From positions 186,001 through 250,000 of the forward strand of contig NZ_FOKW01000006.1 of the NCBI RefSeq assembly GCF_900112205.1: a DNA stretch of 64,000 nucleotides. The letters run 5' to 3'. Positions 1 to 7,076 of the stretch are shown here, piece by piece. The notes beneath the pieces were generated by a model that ran no database searches, was not told where the DNA came from, and was given only the letters and a program-made list of their open reading frames with translations. The stretch comes from Natronobacterium haloterrestre. GTDB taxonomy: Archaea > Halobacteriota > Halobacteria > Halobacteriales > Natrialbaceae. A program made the position numbers and the translations under genes. The number at the start of each line of letters is the position of its first letter. Within the stretch, counting starts at the first letter, position 1.

Positions 1-221
1 ATCGCGTGGATCAGGTAGTAGGCGGCGTCGACGTCTGCAAGCGCCGACTCGAAACTCCCCGGTTCGAGGACGTCACCTTCGACCACGGCGACGCCGTCGG
101 GCGGATCGTACGCGTCGGCGTCCCTGACGAGAACGGTTACGTCGTGGTCGGTCGTCGAACGCAAGGCGTCCACGAGTCGCCCCCCGACGAACCCGGTCGC
201 GCCCGTGACGAGAACGTGCAT
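1..221 (-). CDS. NAD-dependent epimerase/dehydratase-type protein, C-terminus off the window
   Basis: The first 73 residues of a protein that continues past the left edge. It opens with an N-terminal Rossmann motif, TGATGFVGGRL at about residues 6-16. This is typical of NmrA-like or extended short-chain dehydrogenase (NAD-dependent epimerase) proteins, and an acidic stretch ending in VEGDV follows, as usual after the second beta-alpha unit. The start is the ATG at 219-221. The catalytic Tyr-x3-Lys region is not in the window, so the substrate cannot be predicted. NmrA-like quinone or complex I assembly proteins are the main alternative to sugar epimerases. Confidence 0.8.
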   Translation of the reverse strand, partial: MHVLVTGATGFVGGRLVDALRSTTDHDVTVLVRDADAYDPPDGVAVVEGDVLEPGSFESALADVDAAYYLIHA

Positions 222-278
222 GCCCGTTCTTCGGGTGGGACGACCTTAACAGTCGTTGGCCCCTGAACGTTTTCGCCG

Positions 279-1259
279 TCACTCGAGCGCGTCCCAGCCC
301 GGCGTCTCCGGGGCGTCACGGCTCAGTTCGACCGCGGCGGCGAGATCCGCTCGCCCCTCCTCGGTTTCTCGCTCCCCGACGTCGTCCGCCCGCCGGTGCC
401 ACTCCCGGATCGCGGGGCCGACCCACGACGCGTTCCCGTCGGCGTCGGGCACCGACTCGAGCGCCCGTTCTTTCGCCTCCTCGTAGTGGTAGTCCGACGT
501 GGCGAGCGTGCCCGGACTCGAGGCGGCCGCGACCGCGAGACACTCCGCCCGGTCGGCGGCGGTCGGTTCGCCCGCGGCGATCCGGCGGATCGTCCCCTCG
601 AGCGCGTCGGGTCGGGGGTGACAGAACAGTTTCTCACCGATGGCCTGGGTCCCGAGGAGGAGGCCGCCGGAATCCGTGTCGACGTCGACCTCGTCCGAGA
701 CCAGCCGCTCCGTGCCGCGGTCGACGGTCGCCTCGACCCGTTCGCACTCGGTTTCGTGCTCGAGCGCGAAGTTGTGCGCCGGGTAGGCACGACACTCCGC
801 GGGGTAGCGGTCGTCGTCGTGGATCCGACACTGCAGGGTCTCCGGATCGAGGAAGACGCAGGCCGGCAGCCAGGTCGGCTCCCGGCCGAAGGGCGCGACG
901 GGCTTGGGCGGCTTCCGCAGGCCGACGAAGAAGGCCGGCCGGCCCGCGACCGCGGCGAGGGTGTGGCCGTCGATCTCCACGCCCTCGTCGCCCTCCCGGG
1001 CGTGCCAGAACCGCGGCGTCAGGGCACCGGCCATCCCGTCATCGAGGAAGCCCCGGACTTCGTCGCGGGTGAGCGGGACGAAGTTGGGGTCGTCGTCGAG
1101 TGGGTCCCGACCGTCGCCGTCGCCGTCGCTGTCACGAAACGGGCGGCGTCCGGATCGGTCGCGTCGCTCGCGGTCGACCCCGTCGCCTTCGTCGAACTCC
1201 TCGAGCAGCGGCCGCCAGTCCATACAACAGGCCGCACAGCCCTCGCAGTTCAACTCCAT
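279..1259 (-). CDS. YkgJ-family cysteine-cluster (Zn/Fe-chelating) protein
   Basis: About 326 residues. The N-terminus is MELNCEGCAACC, the Cys-rich opening of the YkgJ/CxxCxxCC family. Further cysteines occur in the middle (CVFLDPETLQC, then CRAYPAHN), as in other family members, which are presumed to bind zinc or an Fe-S cluster through these residues. I chose the ATG at 1257-1259 because it puts the conserved Cys motif at the very N-terminus. An in-frame ATG 27 bases upstream would add nine residues. The region between the first and second Cys groups is Asp/Arg-rich and looks disordered. The molecular role is unknown. The gene is transcribed toward the partial epimerase gene, 58 bases away. 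Confidence 0.75.
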   Translation of the reverse strand: MELNCEGCAACCMDWRPLLEEFDEGDGVDRERRDRSGRRPFRDSDGDGDGRDPLDDDPNFVPLTRDEVRGFLDDGMAGALTPRFWHAREGDEGVEIDGHTLAAVAGRPAFFVGLRKPPKPVAPFGREPTWLPACVFLDPETLQCRIHDDDRYPAECRAYPAHNFALEHETECERVEATVDRGTERLVSDEVDVDTDSGGLLLGTQAIGEKLFCHPRPDALEGTIRRIAAGEPTAADRAECLAVAAASSPGTLATSDYHYEEAKERALESVPDADGNASWVGPAIREWHRRADDVGERETEEGRADLAAAVELSRDAPETPGWDALE

Positions 1260-1363
1260 ACCCGTCGGTACCCGCTCGGCGAGCAAAACGGTACTGTCGA
1301 CTATCGACTGTCGACCCCCTACCCAGGCGAACCACTTTCACCGTTCGGCTCCCACCCTCGAGT

Positions 1364-1606
1364 ATGGCAAAGGACTCCTGTGACGGCTGTGGCCGAACGG
1401 TGACCGTGGCCGGCGGTATCGCCAACATCTGGACGTTCGGCGAGGACGCCGGCAAGGGCACCGCGATGACTCTGGAGTTCGAGGACGGGACCGAGCACCT
1501 GCTCTGTTACCCCTGTATCGAGGCTCTACCGGACAACCCGTCCGCGGCGGACGTCGATCGACTCGAGGAGGTCGACGAGACGACGTCCCGGCACGCGGGG
1601 CCGTAA
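1364..1606 (+). CDS. small haloarchaeal CxxC/CxxC protein of unknown function
   Basis: 80 residues. There is a CDGCG pair near residue 6 and a CYPC pair near residue 48, so four cysteines are arranged as in a single treble-clef or zinc-ribbon-like fold. The middle contains EFEDGTEHLLCYPC, which resembles small haloarchaeal proteins of unknown function. The C-terminus is acidic and short. The gene is divergent from the YkgJ-family gene, with about 100 bases between the two starts. I do not recognise a function. Zinc binding is inferred only from the cysteine spacing. Confidence 0.65.
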   Translation: MAKDSCDGCGRTVTVAGGIANIWTFGEDAGKGTAMTLEFEDGTEHLLCYPCIEALPDNPSAADVDRLEEVDETTSRHAGP

Positions 1607-1838
1607 AAATGGCGGTAGTGCGCGTGAGCGTGGGGACGATCGCCGACGCGGAAGAGGGGCCGGAGCCGCCCTGACACGGCTGCCCGGGGTCGGGCGATCG
1701 TCCCTGTCGACGGGGACCGGAGTCCCACGCGGCGTGACGGCCGCGCGGGGATGCGATCGAAGCCGTATGGCAACCACACCGACGGTCGGTCGTGCTGCGA
1801 CCGTGCTGGAAGCGAACCGTACTGCGACACACCGAGAC
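1607..1838. other. intergenic segment without a recognisable gene
   Basis: This lies between the small CxxC gene and the 11-bp array. It is GC-rich. The open frames crossing it are Arg/Ser-rich, unlike the acidic proteins around them, so I see no gene here. The segment 1780-1830 contains loosely related CGACCGTG/CGAACCGT words that may be degenerate forerunners of the array that follows. Confidence 0.5.
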
Positions 1839-1904
1839 CGCACAGCGGTCGCACAGCAGTCGCACCGCAACCGCACCGCAACCGTACCGCAACCGCACCG
1901 CAAG
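1839..1904. repeat. six tandem copies of an 11-bp unit
   Basis: Units are at 1839, 1850, 1861, 1872, 1883 and 1894. Two read CGCACAGCGGT/CGCACAGCAGT, three are CGCACCGCAAC or a one-base variant, and the last ends in AAG. The array stops at the first base of the tRNA-like sequence, at that element's 3' end. The 11-bp period is close to one helical turn. The array is outside any convincing gene. It could be a slippage product, or a bound array of sites on one face of the helix. Confidence 0.8.
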
Positions 1905-1994
1905 CGGAAGGGGTGGGATTTGAACGCCACGAGGCTTAACGCCGCCGCGGGCCAAAGGGCACCGCGGTGCTCTACCGCTGAGCGACCCTTCCGC
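1904..1994 (-). pseudogene. tRNA-like sequence, probably a tRNA remnant
   Basis: Read on the minus strand. The two ends pair perfectly over seven bases (GCGGAAG with CTTCCGC), extendable to nine. A canonical D-arm GCTCAGCGGTAGAGC follows. A T-loop TTCAAAT is flanked by GTGG(C)G and CCCAC, a full five-pair T-stem only if one C is bulged. Between these arms the anticodon region does not fold into a five-pair stem with a seven-base loop. Instead it forms CCGCGG, an 11-base loop, then CCGCGG, followed by a long variable segment. At 91 bases it is too long for a class I tRNA. A functional intron-containing tRNA is possible, but I cannot find a consistent anticodon. Confidence 0.5.
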
Positions 1995-2140
1995 ACGTCG
2001 ATCCGACGGCGGATTCCGTATTTGTAATCGACCGGTTACCCCGGGGTAGCTGCCGCCTACCCGGCTGTTTTCGTCGGCCGACTTTCGTTCGTCTATTTCG
2101 CCCCACTTGCGATACATCACCACAGGTCCAGTCTACAGCG

Positions 2141-3388
2141 TCACTCGTCGGTCTCGTCCGTTCGGTCGGCACCGGCCGCCCGCAGCGGCTGCATCGACTC
2201 GTACGTGAGCACTCGCCAGATCCACTCCAGCGGGCCGTACCGGAAGTACCGGAGCCAGAGCACCGACAGCGGCACCTGTACCGCCCAGATGGCGACGACG
2301 AGCCCGTACAGCTCGAGCCGGTTCATCCGGCCGAACAGCCCGAGCCCGTGGCCGTAGAAGAGCGACGTGGCGAGTACCGTCTGCAGAATGTAGTTGCTGA
2401 AGGCCGTTCGGCCGACCGCCGCGAGCGATCGCGTGACGACGCCGTCGGGCCGTCGCTTACAGTACAGCATGACGATCCCGACGTACGCGAGCGCGAGCGG
2501 GACGCTCCCCCAGTAGTTGAACTGTCGCCAGAACAGCGCCGCCTCGACGCTCCAGTCGTTGGCCTGTATGTACCGGACGCCCCCGAGGACGGCGGCGAGC
2601 CCGATCGCGCCGCCGATCGCGACCAGCCGACGGTAGAACTGCGCGGAGCGTTCGTTCGTCAGCACGCCCCACTTGAAAAGCGCCATTCCGAGCAGCATCG
2701 ACCCGCTCACCCGCCAGCCGGTGTAGCCGAGGAGCCCGGTCGTCTGCCGTCGCAACGCGGCCGGCACGCGGTGTTCCATCTGAGTCAGCCACCCGCTCCG
2801 GTAGGTCTCGACCTCGGCACGCAGGGCGGATTCCGCCGGTTGCCACGAACTCGCGACCGTCGCCGGCTCCGCAGTGGCTGCCGCGATCACCTCGATGAGC
2901 GGCGGGACCGAGAGCAACGCGACGCCGGCGATCGCGAGCGTCCGCGGGTCGTGATCGCGAAACAGGACCACGACGAACGCACAGACGCCGTAGGCGACGA
3001 GGATGTCGCCGTACCACAGCAGGTAGGCGTGTGCGAGCCCGAAGGCGACGAGCCACCCGGAGCGTCTGACGTACAGCTCGAACACCGGCCCGTCGCGGCG
3101 CTCGACGTTGCGGGTAAAGAGGACGACGCCGCCGCCGAACAGGAGCGTGAAGATCGTGATGAACTTCTGCTGGGCGAAGACGTGCCCGACGAACCAGGCC
3201 CAGTAGTTGCCGCCGCTGAAATCGCCGTAGATCGTCGGGTTCGACAGGGTCGTCTCGGGCATCGAGAAGACCCAGACGTTGATCAGGAGGATGCCAAGCA
3301 GCGCGAACCCCCGGAGCGCGTCGAGGCCGACGATGCGGTCCGAGGGGGCGGTTGGACCGGTCTTCTCGGTCTCGCTCGCGGAACTCAT
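2141..3388 (-). CDS. DUF418 (YeiB-like) multi-pass membrane protein
   Basis: 415 residues. After a short polar leader it carries the family's N-terminal signature RIVGLDALRGFALLGILLIN at about residues 18-37. Around nine to ten hydrophobic segments and a C-terminal DUF418 region follow, with PLSVLWLRYFRYGPLEWIWR near residue 380. Length and order match the bacterial YeiB family, thought to be transporters or membrane-modifying proteins of unknown substrate. The protein sits in the cytoplasmic membrane. It is divergent from the helicase gene and alone in its unit. An acyltransferase-3-like role is possible because the DALRGFA motif is shared, but the DUF418 tail favours YeiB. Confidence 0.85.
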   Translation of the reverse strand: MSSASETEKTGPTAPSDRIVGLDALRGFALLGILLINVWVFSMPETTLSNPTIYGDFSGGNYWAWFVGHVFAQQKFITIFTLLFGGGVVLFTRNVERRDGPVFELYVRRSGWLVAFGLAHAYLLWYGDILVAYGVCAFVVVLFRDHDPRTLAIAGVALLSVPPLIEVIAAATAEPATVASSWQPAESALRAEVETYRSGWLTQMEHRVPAALRRQTTGLLGYTGWRVSGSMLLGMALFKWGVLTNERSAQFYRRLVAIGGAIGLAAVLGGVRYIQANDWSVEAALFWRQFNYWGSVPLALAYVGIVMLYCKRRPDGVVTRSLAAVGRTAFSNYILQTVLATSLFYGHGLGLFGRMNRLELYGLVVAIWAVQVPLSVLWLRYFRYGPLEWIWRVLTYESMQPLRAAGADRTDETDE

Positions 3389-3598
3389 CGTCCCTGGGTC
3401 TCGAGGCGGCGCGTCTTCGGGTCGGTACGTCGGTGAACCATCGCTCGTTCGTCACGTCGTGTAGCCGATACAAATGCGTTCCCTCCGTCGGCCGCCCCGG
3501 TCGGCGACGGCGACCGCCCGTCCTCGACCCACGCTCCAGGCTCGAGCGTCAGTTACAGCCTGCGCGACGGTCCGTAGCCTTTAGGGAACGTCCGGTCC

Positions 3599-5569
3599 GT
3601 GAGTCGAACGGTGAACCCCGACCGGATCTTCGAGGAGTTTCCCGCGCCCAGTTACCGCGGGAACCAGAAGCAGGCCCTCCGCGACATTCGCGACGCCTTC
3701 GCGGCCGGCAACGACGTCGTTCTCGTTCGCGCTCCGACCGGGAGCGGCAAGTCCCTGCTCGCGCGCTCGGTCGCCGGCTGTGCCCGTCCCGCCGGCGAGG
3801 CCGATCCCAGCGACGCCACGGGTGCGTACTACACCACCCCGCAGGTCTCGCAACTCGACGACGTCGCCGCCGACGACCTGCTCGCGGACCTGAACGTGAT
3901 CCGGGGGAAGTCGAACTACACCTGTATCCTGCCAGACGAGCGGAACACGCCCGTAAATCAGGCCCCCTGCGTTCGTGAGCGCGGGTACGACTGTTCGGTG
4001 AAACACCGCTGTCCGTACTTCTCCGACCGAGCGATCGCCTCGAACCGGTCGATTGCGGCGATGACGCTCGCCTATTTCATGCAGACCGCCGGGAGCGAGG
4101 TCTTTCGCAAACGGGACGTCGTGGTTGTCGACGAGGCCCACGGACTCGCCGAGTGGGCCGAAATGTACGCGACGATCCAATTGGGTCCGCGGACGGTCCC
4201 CTTCTGGGACGACCTTCGGGTCCCCGCCATCGACGGCGACCTCGAGCGCGCGGTCCGCTACTGCGAGAACCTCGCCGAGAAGTGTACCCGGCGGAAGGAC
4301 GATCTGCTGGCCCAGGAGACGCTCTCCCCTGCGGAGGTCCGCGAGCGCGATCGGCTGCAGGAACTCATCGGCGAACTCGACTGGTTCGTCTCGGACTACC
4401 GCGACCCGGGGAGTCCGACGACGTGGTTAGTCGATCAGTCCGAGCCGTCCGGGGGCTCGAGTGTAGGCGACGGCGATGGAGACGGGGGCGTGGACGGGGA
4501 CGGGGGCGGGGGCGGGGGCGACGAGGATGGCGGCCCCCTCACGATCAAACCGATGAGCCCCGAGAAGTACCTCCAGCACACCGTCTGGGACCGGGGCAAC
4601 AAGTTCGCGCTCCTGTCGGCGACCATTCTGAACAAGGCGGCGTTCTGCCGGCAGGTCGGGCTCGACCCCGACAACGTCGCCCTCGTCGACGTCGGCCACA
4701 CGTTCCCCGTCGAGAACCGGCCGCTGTACGACGTCACGCAGGGGAAGATGACCTACGAGCACCGGTCGGAGACGACGCCGAAGATCGCCCGCACCATCGT
4801 TCGGATCATGCAGGAACACCCCGACGAGAAGGGGCTGATCCACGCCCACTCCTACGACATCCAGGAACGGCTCGCCGACCTCCTGCGGGACTTCGGCGTC
4901 GGCGACCGGATCCGGACTCACGACCGCGATGACCGCGACGCCGACCTCGAGGCCTGGAAGGCGACCGACGACCCCGACGTTTTCATCTCCGTGAAGATGG
5001 AGGAAGCGCTGGACCTGAAAGGCGACCTCTGTCGGTTTCAGGTGCTCTGCAAGGCCCCCTTCCTCAACACGAGCGACTCGCGGGTCGCCCACCGCCTCGA
5101 GGAGGGTCAGTGGGCCTGGTACTACCGGACCGCCCTGCGGACGGTCATCCAGGCCTGTGGTCGGGTCGTTCGCGCGCCCGACGACTACGGGGCGACCTAT
5201 CTGGCGGACTCGAGCCTGGTGGATCTGTTCGAACGTGCCAGGACCGACATGCCCGACTGGTTCGCGGCCCAGGTCGATCGGATGGACCGGCCGGACCTGC
5301 CCGAGTTCGAACCCCGGGCCGCGGTCGGTGACTCGAGCGGGGTGTCTCGCGGGCGGGGTACTGGCGCCCGGTCGTCTCCCGGGAGTCCGTCGCGTCGGGA
5401 CGACGATTCGACGACTGCGTCCTCGAACTCGAACTCGGGATCGGGATCGGGATCGGGATCGGGATCGGCCTCCCGTTCGCACTCGAGGTCGCGCTCTGGA
5501 TCGGGGTCGCGTTCGGGCACGGGGTCGAAATCGAGTCCCCTGGCCGACGTCTGGGATACGGAGCGCTAG
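3599..5569 (+). CDS. Rad3/XPD-type superfamily 2 DNA helicase
   Basis: 656 residues from a GTG start (a second GTG lies 12 bases on). Walker A APTGSGKS is at about 45-52 and the DEAH box (VVVVDEAH) near 178. Four cysteines at roughly 108-138 (C...C...CSVKHRC) have the position and spacing of the XPD/DinG iron-sulfur cluster. The C-terminal helicase motifs include a VIQACGRVVRAPDDYG-type motif VI near 515-530. It would unwind DNA in repair or replication, using ATP. There are two low-complexity stretches: an Asp/Gly-rich insert near 290 and a Ser-Gly/Arg-Ser tail of about 60 residues after the helicase core. XPD, Hef-like and DinG-type names are all used for such archaeal proteins, so I leave the symbol blank. 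Confidence 0.88.
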   Translation: MSRTVNPDRIFEEFPAPSYRGNQKQALRDIRDAFAAGNDVVLVRAPTGSGKSLLARSVAGCARPAGEADPSDATGAYYTTPQVSQLDDVAADDLLADLNVIRGKSNYTCILPDERNTPVNQAPCVRERGYDCSVKHRCPYFSDRAIASNRSIAAMTLAYFMQTAGSEVFRKRDVVVVDEAHGLAEWAEMYATIQLGPRTVPFWDDLRVPAIDGDLERAVRYCENLAEKCTRRKDDLLAQETLSPAEVRERDRLQELIGELDWFVSDYRDPGSPTTWLVDQSEPSGGSSVGDGDGDGGVDGDGGGGGGDEDGGPLTIKPMSPEKYLQHTVWDRGNKFALLSATILNKAAFCRQVGLDPDNVALVDVGHTFPVENRPLYDVTQGKMTYEHRSETTPKIARTIVRIMQEHPDEKGLIHAHSYDIQERLADLLRDFGVGDRIRTHDRDDRDADLEAWKATDDPDVFISVKMEEALDLKGDLCRFQVLCKAPFLNTSDSRVAHRLEEGQWAWYYRTALRTVIQACGRVVRAPDDYGATYLADSSLVDLFERARTDMPDWFAAQVDRMDRPDLPEFEPRAAVGDSSGVSRGRGTGARSSPGSPSRRDDDSTTASSNSNSGSGSGSGSGSASRSHSRSRSGSGSRSGTGSKSSPLADVWDTER

Positions 5570-5611
5570 AAAAGCCTCGTTCGGCCGGGCTCGATCAGCG
5601 AGCCTCCTCGA

Positions 5612-5698
5612 CTACAGTGCTGCGAGCGCTCCCCACGCGATCATCGAGGTCACCATGAGAACCGCAAACAGCACCGCGAAGAGTTGACTCCTGTCCAT
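5612..5698 (-). CDS. 28-residue hydrophobic peptide
   Basis: This small frame runs from an ATG at 5696-5698 to a TAG at 5612-5614. The product starts MDRSQLFAVLFAVLMVTSM and continues as a single hydrophobic helix ending ALAAL. A short charged start followed by one membrane segment suggests either a membrane micropeptide or a signal-like peptide. I recall similarly short haloarchaeal proteins but cannot name a family with certainty. It lies downstream of and in the same direction as the cohesin-like surface protein, beyond repeat element A. Coding status rests on composition and a clean start and stop only. Confidence 0.5.
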   Translation of the reverse strand: MDRSQLFAVLFAVLMVTSMIAWGALAAL

Positions 5699-5890
5699 AC
5701 CGCCCGGTACTGTCGGGAGCGTCATGAATGTCACGACCGACCGGATCGCCCGCGTCGGCCGCTCGGCGGCCGACAGGCGTCTCGGACGGCCTTCCGGACC
5801 GGTACACTGGTGGAACCGTAGTACGCTCTACGGTCCCGACCCCGGCCCCGGCCCCGGTCCCGGTCCTACCGGCGATGGCGGGCAGTCCGT

Positions 5891-5978
5891 CTCATACGGC
5901 TTGCTGTCACGATGTATCGGCACAATCGCGACCCGAGCGGCGGTTGCGCCGGAACCGACGGACAGTAACCCGTATCAG
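5891..5978. repeat. interspersed palindromic repeat, copy A
   Basis: The element runs from CTCATACGG to CCGTATCAG, near-perfect terminal inverted repeats. The interior is a hairpin (CGGCACAATCG... CGGTTGCGCCG), and CCGACGGACAGTAACCCG follows on the right side. It closely matches copy B (10838-10919), and in reverse orientation copy C (17687-17761). The terminal CCGTATCAG contains the complement of the TGA stop codon of the cohesin-like gene that ends at 5975, so the repeat forms the 3' end of that gene. A transposon-derived miniature element or a transcript 3'-end hairpin are both plausible. Confidence 0.85.
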
Positions 5979-6931
5979 TCGGATCGACGTCGGGTCGACA
6001 GACCGATACCGAGCAGGCCGATCAGTACTGCGACGACCGTTCCAACGGGTGTGAATCCGGGAATGTCGTCGCTGTCACTGGCTTCGTCTCCGTTGCCGTC
6101 ACGGTCACGGTCACCGTCAGCGTCGTCGCCCTCTCTTTCGTCCTCTTCGTCGCCGCTGGCAGAGTCGTCGCTCGAGGCCGATTCATCACCGTCGGACCCG
6201 TCGTCGGTCGTCTCCGATCCGTCGTTGCTTTCTCCGTCCTCGTCCGGATCGTCGCTCTCTCCGTTGCTTTCCTTTCCGTCGGTGCTCTTTTCGTCGCTAT
6301 CGTCATCCCCGTCGGTTCCGGTCCCCCCTCCGTCGCCGTTGTCACCGCTATCGCCACTGCCCGGTGACGAACCGCCGTCGTTCCCGTCGTTCCCGTCGTT
6401 CCCGTCGTTCCCATCGTCCCCGTCGCCCGCATCACCGCCGGTGATCGGCTGTCCATCACCGTCCGTCACCGACGAGTCCGCCTCGACGAGGTCGACATCG
6501 AGGTCGTCCGCGCTGCCGTCGGTCGCGAAGGTGACGGTCGCAAGCGTCGGTTCGTCGACGCTGTTCTCGCCGACGGTCGACTCCGTGACCGCCACGTAAC
6601 CGTTCTCCGGATCGGTATTCTCGTTGTTCATCCCGTCTATGTCGCCGAACTCGACGTCTTCCACCGTGGCGTCGTCCGCCGGGTAGCTCACGTTCGCCTC
6701 GAAGCCGGCGACGTCCGCCTCCTCGGAGGTGATCGCGACGGTGAGTGTCCCGTCGTCCTCCGTCACCGTCTCGAGCGAGATCGTTCCGTCGCCGGTCGCC
6801 GTCGTGGACGCGACTGCCGCCTGTGCGCCCGCGGCAGCCGTCGCCACCGCGAGGAGGACGACGAGGGCGAGGACGAGCGATCGAGTCCGGGTTGCAAATC
6901 GATTCGGATTCTGTCTCTGTGTCTCTCTCAT
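5975..6931 (-). CDS. secreted cohesin-like surface protein with PGF-CTERM-type anchor
   Basis: 318 residues. A signal peptide (RTRSLVLALVVLLAVATAAA, about 16-35) is followed by a cohesin-like beta domain at about 45-165 with VAGFEANVSYPADDATVEDV and a GMNNENTDPENGYV turn. A very acidic Asp/Ser/Gly linker spans about 165-285. The C-terminus is IPGFTPVGTVVAVL...LSTRRR, the PGF motif, hydrophobic helix and basic tail that archaeosortase recognises. The mature protein would be processed and lipid-anchored on the outside of the cell. It lies 145 bases downstream of, and in the same direction as, the protease gene with a dockerin, and may bind it. The stop codon lies inside repeat A. A dockerin partner is an inference; cohesin-like folds also act without one. 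Confidence 0.8.
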   Translation of the reverse strand: MRETQRQNPNRFATRTRSLVLALVVLLAVATAAAGAQAAVASTTATGDGTISLETVTEDDGTLTVAITSEEADVAGFEANVSYPADDATVEDVEFGDIDGMNNENTDPENGYVAVTESTVGENSVDEPTLATVTFATDGSADDLDVDLVEADSSVTDGDGQPITGGDAGDGDDGNDGNDGNDGNDGGSSPGSGDSGDNGDGGGTGTDGDDDSDEKSTDGKESNGESDDPDEDGESNDGSETTDDGSDGDESASSDDSASGDEEDEREGDDADGDRDRDGNGDEASDSDDIPGFTPVGTVVAVLIGLLGIGLSTRRRSD

Positions 6932-7076
6932 TGTCGTAATGTTCGAAATATCGTCTCCGTCGCGTGCAGGTACGCTCGTATCACCGTCCCGTCATCGTCG
7001 CCATCGACTCGAGGACGAAGAAATCGCCGCGGGGCGATTTCGATTCGCTGCCGAGTCCGCTATCGGCTATCGGTCG

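Noticed and set aside
1904-1994. Functional tRNA gene on the minus strand
   Set aside because: The D-arm and acceptor are good, but the T-stem needs a bulge and no anticodon arm of standard shape can be drawn. Reported as a remnant instead.
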